Origin: Acidobacteriota bacterium
Lineage (GTDB): Bacteria > Acidobacteriota > UBA6911 > JACQSX01
Length of the DNA: 29,899 nucleotides
Direction of reading: 5' to 3'
Assembly (NCBI GenBank): GCA_016199665.1
Contig: JACQGG010000158.1
Coordinates: 1-29,899 of the forward strand
The notes below the pieces were generated by a model that was not told the origin of the DNA, made no database searches, and saw only the letters and a list, made by a program, of their open reading frames with translations. The translations under genes and the position numbers were made by a program. Shown here piece by piece: positions 14,636-22,398 of this stretch. Every line of letters begins with the position of its first letter. Positions within the stretch are counted from its first letter, which is position 1.

Positions 14636-15796
14636 ATGGTTTTTACGGAGCGTTTTTTTCGCATTACGCTACTTTTGGTTTCCGTCACGGTCGCTGCCGC
14701 ACCCGTCAGGGCTCAGTCGGACCTTGCCTTTCCGCACATCGCCGTTGGCGGCAATCCCGCCTTCGAAACCGTCCTGCAAGTTATCAATGAAGTGGAGACT
14801 GACGTCGTAGTCAACATTGACGTCTTTCAAGGCAGCTCGGCGCAGACGGGAAACGGCGCGCCCCTGCCGGTGAGTTTTGACGGCTCAGCCCTGACGGCTT
14901 CTCGCGTGCTCACCTTGGCGAAGTTTCAGGAATTCACGACTGTCTTGACCGTCACTGACCCGATAGCGAGAAACGGTTGGGTGCGCGTTCGCTCGACGAC
15001 GGCGGGAGGGAAGATTTCCGGAAACCTCCTGTTTCGCCAAAAAAGCGGCAGGACGGTGGTTGACTCGGTCGGTGTTTCCAGCCCACAGCGCTTTCGGCAT
15101 GCAGTGATTCAGGTCGACAGCCGCGAAGACGGCAGCAACACCGGGGTGGCATTTGCCAATCCCGACAGCACTCCAGTGACCGTGAGCATGGATTTGTTTC
15201 AGGGCGAAACCCCGTTTTCCAGGGCGCCTTTCACGCAAACGCTGCAGCCCAACCAGCATTTTGCCAAGTTCGTCTCTGAAATATTCCCGGCCTTTGCCAT
15301 CCTGTCGGCCCCGCAGCGCCAGGCGACCCTGCTGCTGGAGACTGCCCCCGGGCGGTCCATCCCTTATTTGACGCTCCGGGCCGACGGCTCTCAATTGACC
15401 GGCATTCCCGTTCGTCCCCTGGGATTTGCGTTCCAGTATGAAGTGCGAAACACCTCCAACGCGGTGGTAGAAACCGGACTCTGGATGTTTGACTTTGTAG
15501 GCTTTGACCTGATCGGGACCGGTCGCCGGGACACCGATCCGTCCGGCACGCTGTTTGCCGTCAGCGGAAACTGGGCGGGGACCAATTTTCAGTTTCGCTA
15601 CCGCATTACTTTCCCGGACAACACCACGGGTATTGTGATCTTCAACGGCACCAGCGCGGGTCCGGAATCTACCGAGGATGCCGAGAGAAGAGGGAAAGTG
15701 ATTACGGGCAAAGTCACGACGCTCGGGGCCGACGGCCAGGTCAGGTCCGTGAACAATTTCACCGCGTTTCACAAGTTCGGGGCTCCGGCCTCCTAG
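14636..15796 (+). CDS. Secreted protein with ~100-residue beta repeats
   Basis: A 386-residue exported protein; ATG 14636 gives a normal signal peptide (MVFTERFFRITLLLVSVTVA, cleavage likely after PVRAQ), whereas TTG 14612 would add eight residues. The mature part begins with two degenerate repeats of about 110 residues. The first runs from FPHIAVGGNPAFETVLQVIN to NGWVRVRSTTAGGKISGNLLF; the second has SNTGVAFANPDSTPVTVSMD and TLLLETAPGRSIPYL. These are the same kind of module as in the C-terminus of the protease at 1323-4757. The last ~120 residues are a different beta-rich domain (TGLWMFDFVGFDLIGTG, FRYRITFPDNTTGIVIF). No catalytic motif is seen; it may be a surface or adhesion component. 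Its stop overlaps that of the convergent DUF2007 gene at CTAG. Confidence 0.8.
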   Translation: MVFTERFFRITLLLVSVTVAAAPVRAQSDLAFPHIAVGGNPAFETVLQVINEVETDVVVNIDVFQGSSAQTGNGAPLPVSFDGSALTASRVLTLAKFQEFTTVLTVTDPIARNGWVRVRSTTAGGKISGNLLFRQKSGRTVVDSVGVSSPQRFRHAVIQVDSREDGSNTGVAFANPDSTPVTVSMDLFQGETPFSRAPFTQTLQPNQHFAKFVSEIFPAFAILSAPQRQATLLLETAPGRSIPYLTLRADGSQLTGIPVRPLGFAFQYEVRNTSNAVVETGLWMFDFVGFDLIGTGRRDTDPSGTLFAVSGNWAGTNFQFRYRITFPDNTTGIVIFNGTSAGPESTEDAERRGKVITGKVTTLGADGQVRSVNNFTAFHKFGAPAS

Positions 15797-16065
15797 TCCA
15801 AATAAAGATCCCGCAGGCGGATAAGGAACCCCGGGCCGAAAAAAGCGTGCATCAGCTCGCGAGCCCGCCATTCGTCATCCGGATGAACCATGAGCCGCAC
15901 TCGAGCGATCTGGTAAATGGCCGCGGAGAACTCGTTCTCGATGTAGGCGTGCAGGCCATGATTGGCCAGGACCTGCCGCATCATCTGGATAAAGGGAATT
16001 TCAAACGCCGCGCCTTGAGCCAGTTCGACGTAGCTGCTGCATGTGGATTGGGGCTGGCTGCTCAT
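15793..16065 (-). CDS. DUF2007-like small protein (putative signal-transducing protein)
   Basis: A 90-residue protein. The central pattern YVELAQGAAFEIPFIQMMRQVLANHGLHAYIENE followed by RVRLMVHPDDEWRARELM is that of DUF2007 domains: a strand, a helix spanning the word for change of source or position, an acidic strand, then a C-terminal helix beginning near DEWRARELM. DUF2007 proteins are small ferredoxin-fold-like proteins, sometimes called putative signal-transducing proteins, with no proven function. It lies 99 bases downstream of the dCMP deaminase gene on the same strand and may be the last gene of that transcript. Confidence 0.7.
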   Translation of the reverse strand: MSSQPQSTCSSYVELAQGAAFEIPFIQMMRQVLANHGLHAYIENEFSAAIYQIARVRLMVHPDDEWRARELMHAFFGPGFLIRLRDLYLD

Positions 16066-16164
16066 GTGTTCATCACCCTACCGCAATCGACTCGCTGATG
16101 TCCATTCGGGGCCGGAATCCCGCCATTGATTCAGGCGGGGCAATGCCTCCGCCGGCACGACCCT

Positions 16165-17154
16165 TCACAGCTTCCGGCAGGTCACCCCTGCTTCTCCAAG
16201 GAGGCGGAAAGCGGTTTCATTGAGCGGGTATTCTTCGCTGTAGACCACCTCGGCGATCCCGCTGTTGATGATCATCTTGGTACAGAGCAGGCAGGGAGCA
16301 AACGTTGTGTACAGCGTGGCGCCTTTGACGCTCACTCCATGATAGGCCGCCTGGGTGATGGCATTTTCCTCGCCGTGACTGCACAGGCACTCCTCCAACG
16401 CAGTGCCGCTGCTGGCTGGGCTGTTGCAGCGCGGGCACCCGCCCTCGTAGCAGTTCTTGGTACCGCGGGGCGTGCCGTTGTAGCCGCTGGAAATCACGCG
16501 ACGATCCTTCACGATCACCGCCGCCACCTTGCGCTTGACGCAGTTGCTGCGCAGGGCAGTTACCTGCGCGATTTTCATGAAGTAGAGATCCCAGTCCGGG
16601 CGCTTTTGCCGGCAGGCGATCTCCTGAACGGTCTCGCGCAAAAGCTGGTGCAGCGCTTCCAGCGAGCTGTTATTTTCAAGGATGAGATCCGCCATTTTTT
16701 CCACTTCCTGAAGCTGCTGCGCTCCTTCGTCCGCGCTCAATTCCCGCGCCTCAAAATCGCGGAACTCCTTCAGCGTCCCGGGGTCGTTCTCGCGCCCGCG
16801 CGCCTTCATGCGCTGGAAGCGGACTTCCAGATCGGCGACCACGTTGAACAGGACAAAGTGCTGATTGCGACGGAATACCAGCACTTCGCAGGGATTACGG
16901 ATGGAATCGACTACATAGTTTCGGTCTTCACGGAGCCGGCGCTCCACGACTTCAGCGAGATAGCTGCGCCCCTGCGCCTGGCGCAATTCATTGCCGGCGC
17001 GGATCAGGGTTTCGCGGGTGATTTCCCGATGGGATCGCTGCAGGAACTCGCGGATCACATCGGAGAGCGAGTAATACTGAAATCCGCGATCCTTCAAATA
17101 CGCGGCCACTTCTCCTTTGCCGGCGGCGTTGCGGCCCGTCAGCCCGATGATCAT
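16165..17154 (-). CDS. P-loop kinase-like domain fused to deoxycytidylate (dCMP) deaminase
   Basis: A 329-residue protein; ATG 17154 is supported by GGAGG ten bases upstream, and codons further upstream are only heptamer repeats. Residues 1-175 form a P-loop domain similar to dephospho-CoA or adenylate kinases: GLTGRNAAGKGE (4-15) is a Walker A-like loop with Gly in place of the final Ser/Thr, and later VVDSIRNP fits a Walker B/LID region. Residues 185-329 are a dCMP deaminase: SGYNGTPRGTKNC, then HGEEN with zinc ligand H260 and catalytic E262, and APCLLC with C288 and C291. The deaminase converts dCMP to dUMP. Similar fusions are yeast Dcd1 and the anti-phage AvcD proteins, which deplete deoxycytidine nucleotides. 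Housekeeping and defence roles are both possible. Confidence 0.88.
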   Translation of the reverse strand: MIIGLTGRNAAGKGEVAAYLKDRGFQYYSLSDVIREFLQRSHREITRETLIRAGNELRQAQGRSYLAEVVERRLREDRNYVVDSIRNPCEVLVFRRNQHFVLFNVVADLEVRFQRMKARGRENDPGTLKEFRDFEARELSADEGAQQLQEVEKMADLILENNSSLEALHQLLRETVQEIACRQKRPDWDLYFMKIAQVTALRSNCVKRKVAAVIVKDRRVISSGYNGTPRGTKNCYEGGCPRCNSPASSGTALEECLCSHGEENAITQAAYHGVSVKGATLYTTFAPCLLCTKMIINSGIAEVVYSEEYPLNETAFRLLGEAGVTCRKL

Positions 17155-17175
17155 GGCGCACACCCTCCGAGCCGG

Positions 17176-17357
17176 ACGCAAATCGCAGATCGCAAATCGC
17201 AGATCAGAGATCGCAGATCGCAGATCGCAAATCGGGGCTGTGGATCGCAAATTCGGTGGAAAGCAGGCCCCTGACAGGCCGTCAACCACGCGCCGCGGAA
17301 CAGGTCCCGGACTGAGCCTCGATTTGCGATCTGCGATTTGCGATCTGCGAGTTGCGT
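17176..17357. repeat. Heptanucleotide (ATCGCAR) arrays forming a 30-bp inverted repeat
   Basis: Bases 17176-17205 and 17328-17357 are inverted copies with 29 of 30 matches. Both are made of alternating 7-mers ATCGCAG/ATCGCAA, and the left array continues to about 17232 with one degenerate unit. The arms enclose about 120 bases and fill the gap between the deaminase start and the permease stop (minus-strand genes), so a transcript through the gap could fold into a long stem. It may affect expression of the deaminase, or be a mobile or passive repeat. Confidence 0.85.
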
Positions 17358-17359
17358 CA

Positions 17360-18187
17360 TCATCGGATCAGGCGGCGCTTCATCAGGCTCATCGCCAGAA
17401 AGCCGGACACCGCGGTGACAACAAGCAGGCAGATCAGCGGGCCGAGCATCCAGCCGGCCACAACGCCACGGTTCAGCGCGCGCGCTATGCGGACCAGAGG
17501 CGTCATGGGCGATAGGTAAGCGATATGTTGCAGCCATGGCGGGAATCTTTCAAGCGGAAAGAAGATTCCTGACAGATAAAATGCCGGCGCGATAAACAGC
17601 GCATAGTAGTAATTGACATACTCATAGGTGGACGCAAACGACGTAACGATCAAGCTGAGAGAAGCGGTCAAGATACCCTCCAGGATGACCAGCGGGAAAA
17701 TGAGCGCCACCCAGGGCGAATGGAACAGGCCGAACAGGGCGATGACAAGAAAAATAATAGCGGCGGTTAGCAGTCCCTTGCTCGTCCCCCAAAGAATCTC
17801 TCCGGCAATCACGTCGTCAATGCTGAGCGGCGTGGCAATGATCGCCTCGAATGTTTTCTGAATTTCCATCCGCGTAAATGATCCATAAGTGCATTCCATG
17901 CAGACGGTGATCATAGCCGTGCCGAAAACAAGCCCCGGGGCGATGAACTCCAAGTAGCTCTCTCCCTCCATGGAAGTGATATAGCCCCCCAGGCCGATAC
18001 CGAAAATGACCAGATAGAAAATTGGATCGACAAAATAGGCGAGCACGGCGCCCACCCAGTGTTTCGAGAACACCTTGAAATTGCGTTCCCAGACCCGCAC
18101 TGCAAGCAGGCTGGCAGCAGGCAGACTGACCCAGCGGGCGGGTGGTCTTAAATCAATCGGCATCTTCAGTCCAGCGCTCATTTGCAT
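17360..18187 (-). CDS. ABC-2 type transporter permease (NodJ-like)
   Basis: A 275-residue membrane protein of the ABC-2 permease family. After a cytoplasmic N-terminus (residues 1-45) there are about six hydrophobic segments: AVLAYFVDPIFYLVIFGIG, FIAPGLVFGTAMITVCMEC, LLTAAIIFLVIALFGLF, LIFPLVILEGILTASLSLI, YYALFIAPAFYLSGIFFPLE and the C-terminal MLGPLICLLVVTAVSGFLAM. The motif FIAPGLVFGTAM...GSFTRMEIQKTFEAIIATPLS is typical of NodJ/DrrB permeases, here cited in pieces. Its start is 12 bases beyond the stop of the ATPase gene, so the two make one exporter. NodIJ export lipochitin oligosaccharides in rhizobia, but relatives elsewhere export other lipids or drugs; the substrate here is unknown. 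Confidence 0.9.
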   Translation of the reverse strand: MQMSAGLKMPIDLRPPARWVSLPAASLLAVRVWERNFKVFSKHWVGAVLAYFVDPIFYLVIFGIGLGGYITSMEGESYLEFIAPGLVFGTAMITVCMECTYGSFTRMEIQKTFEAIIATPLSIDDVIAGEILWGTSKGLLTAAIIFLVIALFGLFHSPWVALIFPLVILEGILTASLSLIVTSFASTYEYVNYYYALFIAPAFYLSGIFFPLERFPPWLQHIAYLSPMTPLVRIARALNRGVVAGWMLGPLICLLVVTAVSGFLAMSLMKRRLIR

Positions 18188-18199
18188 AGATCAGGCCCT

Positions 18200-19117
18200 T
18201 TACTCATCCGTCTTCGTCAATTCCTTGCCGGTGAGCTTCAAGAACAGGTCCTCCAGCGTGGCGCGACGATGAAGAAGGCGGCGGTGGGGAACATCGTCGA
18301 TCTTGTACCCCCCGATCTCGGAACCGGGAAAGATGTAATAGGTCTCTCCCAGCTTGTGAAACGCAACGCCCGCCTGGCTGAGCCTCTGGTCCAGCATCCC
18401 GTCGGTTCCCGGCGCGGGTTCCAGCTCGTGACATTCTGTTCCCACCAGTTCGCCGACCAGCTGTACTGGATTGCCGGTCAGAATGATTCGGCCCAGATCC
18501 ATTATAGCCACTCGGTCGCAGACCTGTTCGGCGTCTTCCATGTAATGCGTGGTCAGAACAATGGTGGTTCCGCTTTCTTTAAGACTGCGCAGCTTCTGCC
18601 AGACCAGCCTGCGCGCCTGGGGATCCAGTCCCGTGGTCGGTTCATCCAGGACCAGTAGTTGCGGATGGTTGATCAGGCTTCGGGCTAGAATCAGTCGGCG
18701 CTTCATTCCTCCGGAGAGGGTGGGAGTGCGCTCGAACGTCTTATCCTGCAGTTGCACAAAGTCCAGCAGCAATGCGGCGCGGCGGCGCGCCTCCGAGCCG
18801 GATATGCCGAAGTATCGTGCATAAGTGATCAGGTTCTCGATGACCCTCAGGTCGTCGTCCAGATTGTTATCCTGAGGTACGACCCCCAGGCGCGCTTTGA
18901 TCTGTCGGGGATGACGCCGCACGTCAAGATCAAAAACGGTGAGCGCGCCCGATGTAAACGGAGAAGCGCAGTAGATCATTCGCATTGTGGTGGTTTTGCC
19001 CGCGCCATTCGGCCCCAGGATTCCAAAACACTCTCCGGGCTTCACGTGGAAATTGATTCCTCGTACTACTTCGGTCTCTCCAAACTTCTTGGTGAGGTTT
19101 TGAGCGTGAACAATCAT
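18200..19117 (-). CDS. ABC transporter ATP-binding protein (NodI/CcmA-like)
   Basis: A 305-residue ATPase; ATG 19117 starts the conserved MIVHAQNLTKKFGE. Walker A is GPNGAGKTT (residues 35-43), the Q-loop lies in VVPQDNNLD, the signature is LSGGMKRR, Walker B is LLVLDEPTTGLD, and the H-loop TTHYMEDAE. After residue 220 there is a C-terminal extension ending LEDLFLKLTGKEL, typical of NodI and DrrA-type exporters. It is the first gene of a minus-strand operon with the permease. It starts 129 bases from the divergent lutA gene. Confidence 0.93.
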   Translation of the reverse strand: MIVHAQNLTKKFGETEVVRGINFHVKPGECFGILGPNGAGKTTTMRMIYCASPFTSGALTVFDLDVRRHPRQIKARLGVVPQDNNLDDDLRVIENLITYARYFGISGSEARRRAALLLDFVQLQDKTFERTPTLSGGMKRRLILARSLINHPQLLVLDEPTTGLDPQARRLVWQKLRSLKESGTTIVLTTHYMEDAEQVCDRVAIMDLGRIILTGNPVQLVGELVGTECHELEPAPGTDGMLDQRLSQAGVAFHKLGETYYIFPGSEIGGYKIDDVPHRRLLHRRATLEDLFLKLTGKELTKTDE

Positions 19118-19246
19118 GCCTTTCGGTTGAGAATAGCAGATCCGGCGACGGAGCATTGAGTTTCAGGCATGCCACCGGGACGAGAGCGGCCCTTTGAGCG
19201 CTGGAATAGAGCATCCCGAGCATAGAAACCGGTATATGATTCTGCC

Positions 19247-19969
19247 ATGAAGGCCGGCCTGTTTGTCACTTGCCTGGTGGACCAGTTCTTTCCCGGGGTT
19301 GCCTGGGCCAGCGTCAGGCTGCTGGAGAAAGCCGGAGCATCGGTTTGCTTTGACCCGCGGCAGACCTGCTGCGGCCAGCCCGCTTACAACTCCGGTTTTT
19401 GGCCGGAGGCGCGCGACGTGGGTCGTTCGCTCTTTGACTTGTTTCCTGACACCGACTACATCGTAGTTCCTTCCGGGTCCTGTGCCGCGATGATGCGGCG
19501 CCACCTGTTCCAGCTCCACTCCCAGGCCGGGATGGAGCGCATTGCCGCCTTTGCACGCCGAGTTGTGGAACTGACCGATTTTCTGACCCGCATCTGCGGA
19601 CGGGATGACTTTGAATCCTCCTTTGTGGCGCGAGCCGCCTACCACGATTCCTGCCACGCATTGCGCGATTTGCAGATTAGAGACGCGCCGCGCCGGCTGC
19701 TGGCCAAGGTACGCGGTCTGGAGATGGTGGAATTAGCCTGCGCCGATCAATGTTGCGGGTTTGGAGGCCTGTTTTCGGTCAAATACCCGGAAATATCCGC
19801 ATCCATGGGCCGGGACAAACTGCGCTGCCTGAGGGAAACCGGCGCGGAGATTCTTGTTTCAAGCGACGTCAGTTGCCTGATGCACCTGGACGGCATGATG
19901 AGAAAAGAAGGACTGAAAATCCGCACCTTGCACATTGCCGAGGTGCTAGCCGGGAGCGAGGCTTCCTAG
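19247..19969 (+). CDS. lutA: LutA/YkgE-type Fe-S oxidoreductase subunit (L-lactate utilisation)
   Basis: A 240-residue protein with two CCG (cysteine-rich) domains, as in LutA. The first has C9 (VTCLVDQFFP) and TCCGQPAYNSG (C41, C42); the second has SCHALRD and QCCGFGGLFSVKYPEIS (C169, C170). These cysteines bind an unusual iron-sulfur cluster. LutA, LutB and LutC together form a cytoplasmic L-lactate dehydrogenase complex that oxidises L-lactate to pyruvate. The stop codon TAG at 19967-19969 includes the left TA flank of the inserted element; the original stop would have been TAA. lutB and lutC follow. Confidence 0.92.
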   Translation: MKAGLFVTCLVDQFFPGVAWASVRLLEKAGASVCFDPRQTCCGQPAYNSGFWPEARDVGRSLFDLFPDTDYIVVPSGSCAAMMRRHLFQLHSQAGMERIAAFARRVVELTDFLTRICGRDDFESSFVARAAYHDSCHALRDLQIRDAPRRLLAKVRGLEMVELACADQCCGFGGLFSVKYPEISASMGRDKLRCLRETGAEILVSSDVSCLMHLDGMMRKEGLKIRTLHIAEVLAGSEAS

Positions 19970-20170
19970 TGTAGCGTCCAACAAATAACTGAACTAAGAC
20001 GGTCAGCCTTCAGCCATCAGCGGTCAGCCAATCAGCCGTCAGCAGCCAGCCGTCGACCGGTCAGCGGTCAGCCGTCAACATTCAACAGCAGAAGCTGACC
20101 GCTGAAGGTTGATGGCTGAAGGCTGACCGCCGCTGATGGCCCAGTCAGCTATTTATTGGACACTGCACTA
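19967..20170. mobile_element. MITE-like element, TA-flanked with terminal inverted repeats
   Basis: The ends are inverted repeats: the left reads GTGTAGCGTCCAACAAATA from 19969, the right (complement) GTGCAGTGTCCAATAAATA from 20168. They agree in 20 of the first 24 bases, and all four differences are transitions. TA occurs at both outer borders (19967-19968 and 20169-20170), as expected of target duplications made by IS630/Tc1-mariner-type transposases. The interior has no ORF. It holds (GTCAGCC)-type 7-mers and a long hairpin: 20001-20028 pairs with 20094-20128 apart from one extra 7-base unit. It is non-autonomous and sits between lutA and lutB. Confidence 0.75.
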
Positions 20171-20191
20171 ACGTTCAACGCCCGATGGTTT

Positions 20192-20241
20192 AAGGTTCGC
20201 GCTTCAAGAAGGTAACGTTCCAGGTTCGAGGCTCAAGGTTC
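20192..20241. repeat. Degenerate heptanucleotide array (AAGGTTC) before lutB
   Basis: Seven-base units such as AAGGTTC, GCGCTTC, CAGGTTC, GAGGCTC and AAGGTTC run up to three bases before the lutB ATG; one unit has an extra base. The AAGG of the last unit (20235-20238) sits at ribosome-binding distance and is the only Shine-Dalgarno-like sequence for lutB, so the repeat may supply that signal. Confidence 0.65.
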
Positions 20242-20244
20242 GAT

Positions 20245-21645
20245 ATGGAGATTCTGACCGAGAACTTTGCAAAAGCGGCGAAGGCAGCAGTGAGCAATGA
20301 CGCGCTGCAGCGAGCTGTCAAATCGGCAACTGGCGGCCTCCTCTCAAAGCGCGCCCGGGCGGTGGCTGAAGTGCCGGAGTGGGAATCACTGCGCGAGACA
20401 GCCCAGGCGATCAAGACCCACACCATCGCCCACCTTTCAGAATACGTGAGTCGTTTCTCCGAAAACGCTCAGCGGCGCAGTGCGCGCGTCTTTCTTGCCC
20501 GGGACGCCGCGGCGGCCAACCGATATGTAGTGGAGCTGGCGGCCAGTCACGGAGTGAAAAGTGTGGTCAAGAGCAAGTCCATGGTCACCGAAGAAATCGG
20601 CCTGAACCGGGCGCTGCAGCGCGAGGGGATCGAGGTGGTTGAAACAGACCTTGGAGAATATGTGATACAACTGGCCGGCGAGCGCCCTTCGCACATCATC
20701 GCCCCGGTTCTTCACAAGACTCAAATGGAAGTTGCGCAATTGTTTGCCGAAAAACTCGGCGTGGCGTCCGGTGCTTCCATTGAGAGTCTCACCCGCGCAG
20801 CCCGCGAATCGCTGCGCCGCAAGTTTCTGCAGGCCCAGATGGGAATCTCTGGCGGCAATTTCGCAATCGCGGAAACCGGCAGCATTGTGATTGTGGAAAA
20901 TGAAGGCAACGCCCGCCTGGCTACTTCGCTGCCCCGCCTGCACGTCGCCATCATCGGCATGGAAAAGCTCCTGCCCCGTTGGGCCGACGTTAGCGTGTTT
21001 CTGCGGTTGCTGGCGCGCAGCGCCACCGGGCAGAAAATGACCAGCTACGTTTCCATTCTTACCGGCCCGAAGCGCGCCGACGAACCGGATGGCCCTCAGC
21101 AACTGCACATTGTGCTGCTGGACAACGGCAGGTGCGCTATTGCAGCGGACTTGGAGGTGCGCGAAATCCTGAACTGCATTCGCTGCGGCGCTTGCTTGAA
21201 TACCTGTCCTGTTTATCGCCAGACCGGCGGCCATGCCTACGGATGGGCCTACCCGGGTCCGATCGGCGCCGTGTTCACTCCTCTGATGGTGGGTCTGCCG
21301 CGGGCCGCGTCGTTGCCGTTTGCCTCGTCTTTGTGCGGCGCCTGCGAGAGCATTTGCCCGGTGAGGATTCCGATTCCGCGGATGCTTTTGCAGCTTCGCC
21401 GCCGGCTTGTCGAATCGGAGCATGCCTCGGTGGCCGCCAGCCTCGCGTTCAAAATGTGGGGGTTTGCCATGGCCGGACCGGCTCGCTATCGCGTCGCCGG
21501 CGCCCTGCTGCGCCGCTTGTATCCCTGGGTTATCCGGTGGTCGGGCCGATTCGGTCTGCTCTCAGGCTGGACTATGTTCCGTGAACTTCCGCCGCTGGCG
21601 CCGGAACCTTTCCGCCGGCAGTGGGAGAAACGGGAGAAGAATTGA
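20245..21645 (+). CDS. lutB: LutB/YkgF-type iron-sulfur protein (L-lactate utilisation)
   Basis: A 466-residue protein. Residues about 60-305 form a LUD (lactate utilisation) domain with SKSMVTEEIGLNRALQREGI, GEYVIQLAGERPSHI and GISGGNFAIAETGSIVIVEN. After it come two 4Fe-4S motifs: CIRCGACLNTCP (C311, C314, C317, C321) and LCGACESICPVRIPIP near residues 363-378. It ends with a short helical tail. In LutABC this subunit joins the Fe-S chain to the LUD fold. It starts 75 bases beyond the end of the mobile element. The length fits the family. Confidence 0.93.
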   Translation: MEILTENFAKAAKAAVSNDALQRAVKSATGGLLSKRARAVAEVPEWESLRETAQAIKTHTIAHLSEYVSRFSENAQRRSARVFLARDAAAANRYVVELAASHGVKSVVKSKSMVTEEIGLNRALQREGIEVVETDLGEYVIQLAGERPSHIIAPVLHKTQMEVAQLFAEKLGVASGASIESLTRAARESLRRKFLQAQMGISGGNFAIAETGSIVIVENEGNARLATSLPRLHVAIIGMEKLLPRWADVSVFLRLLARSATGQKMTSYVSILTGPKRADEPDGPQQLHIVLLDNGRCAIAADLEVREILNCIRCGACLNTCPVYRQTGGHAYGWAYPGPIGAVFTPLMVGLPRAASLPFASSLCGACESICPVRIPIPRMLLQLRRRLVESEHASVAASLAFKMWGFAMAGPARYRVAGALLRRLYPWVIRWSGRFGLLSGWTMFRELPPLAPEPFRRQWEKREKN

Positions 21646-21676
21646 GAATGGAGCGTTGAGGGTCAAGCAAGCAGGA

Positions 21677-22285
21677 ATGAAGCATGACAGCCGTTACCCG
21701 TTGCCGCCGGCCGGTGGGAAGGCTGCGGCCTCCAGGGGATCCGCTCTGGATCGCTTTGTTCAGGAAGCGGTCCTGGCTGGGGCTCAGGTCTGCCGGTGTG
21801 CGTCCCATCAGATCCGGCCGACGCTGCTGCGTGCCCTGGAGCGGCAGCCCGTGGACGCCGCGGTCCGGTTCGAAAGCCCCGACTTGCTGCGGGCGGCGGG
21901 CTGGGAACCGGGCACGCAGAAGATGTGCGGCGGGTGGATGGCTGACTTGCGGCAAGACGGGCCGCTTATGACCCGGGAATTTGAAATGCCGGCGGTGTTG
22001 GTGGGCGTCACGGGCGCCGACTTTGGACTGGCCGACACCGGCACCCTGGTGCTTCAAACGTCGGACCGGCGCGGCCGGCTGCTTTCGGCATTGCCGCCGG
22101 TGCATGTTGCGATTCTGGAGGCGCAGCGGATCTTGCCCGACCTGGCGGCCTTTCTGGCGCAGGGTTGCGGGGATTCGAGCGCTGTCGCATTCGTCACCGG
22201 TCCCAGCAAGACCGCCGACATAGAGCAAACTCTGACCGTGGGAGTCCACGGCCCGGCAGAGCTTCACATCGTGCTGGTGGGGTGA
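21677..22285 (+). CDS. lutC: LutC/YkgG-type LUD domain protein (L-lactate utilisation)
   Basis: A 202-residue LUD-domain protein from ATG 21677, which is preceded closely by AGGA; codons further upstream overlap lutB and have no family likeness. Visible LutC features are GVTGADFGLADTGTLVLQTS, SALPPVHVAILEAQRILPDL, and the C-terminal SSAVAFVTGPSKTADIEQ followed by GVHGPAELHIVLVG. It is the third subunit of the L-lactate oxidising complex, directly after lutB (31-base gap). No lactate permease gene is in the window. Its TGA overlaps a GTG that could start the next frame. Confidence 0.9.
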   Translation: MKHDSRYPLPPAGGKAAASRGSALDRFVQEAVLAGAQVCRCASHQIRPTLLRALERQPVDAAVRFESPDLLRAAGWEPGTQKMCGGWMADLRQDGPLMTREFEMPAVLVGVTGADFGLADTGTLVLQTSDRRGRLLSALPPVHVAILEAQRILPDLAAFLAQGCGDSSAVAFVTGPSKTADIEQTLTVGVHGPAELHIVLVG

Positions 22286-22398
22286 CTTCCGCTGAAGTTC
22301 GCCTCCTCGAAGAACTCTCCGACTGCCCGGACTCATTATCTGCCTTTCGCATTTTCCTCGACTCCGCTAGAATCAGTGCCCAGCCAGAGCAGAAAACT

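Noticed and set aside
16126..17274. 382-codon plus-strand frame
   Set aside because: It is antisense to the dCMP deaminase fusion and has no recognisable domain.
18200..19117. Nodulation-factor export (nodI/nodJ) as the actual role of the ABC pair
   Set aside because: Sequence likeness is to the wider NodIJ/DrrAB-type family and no nod genes are near, so only a general exporter is claimed.
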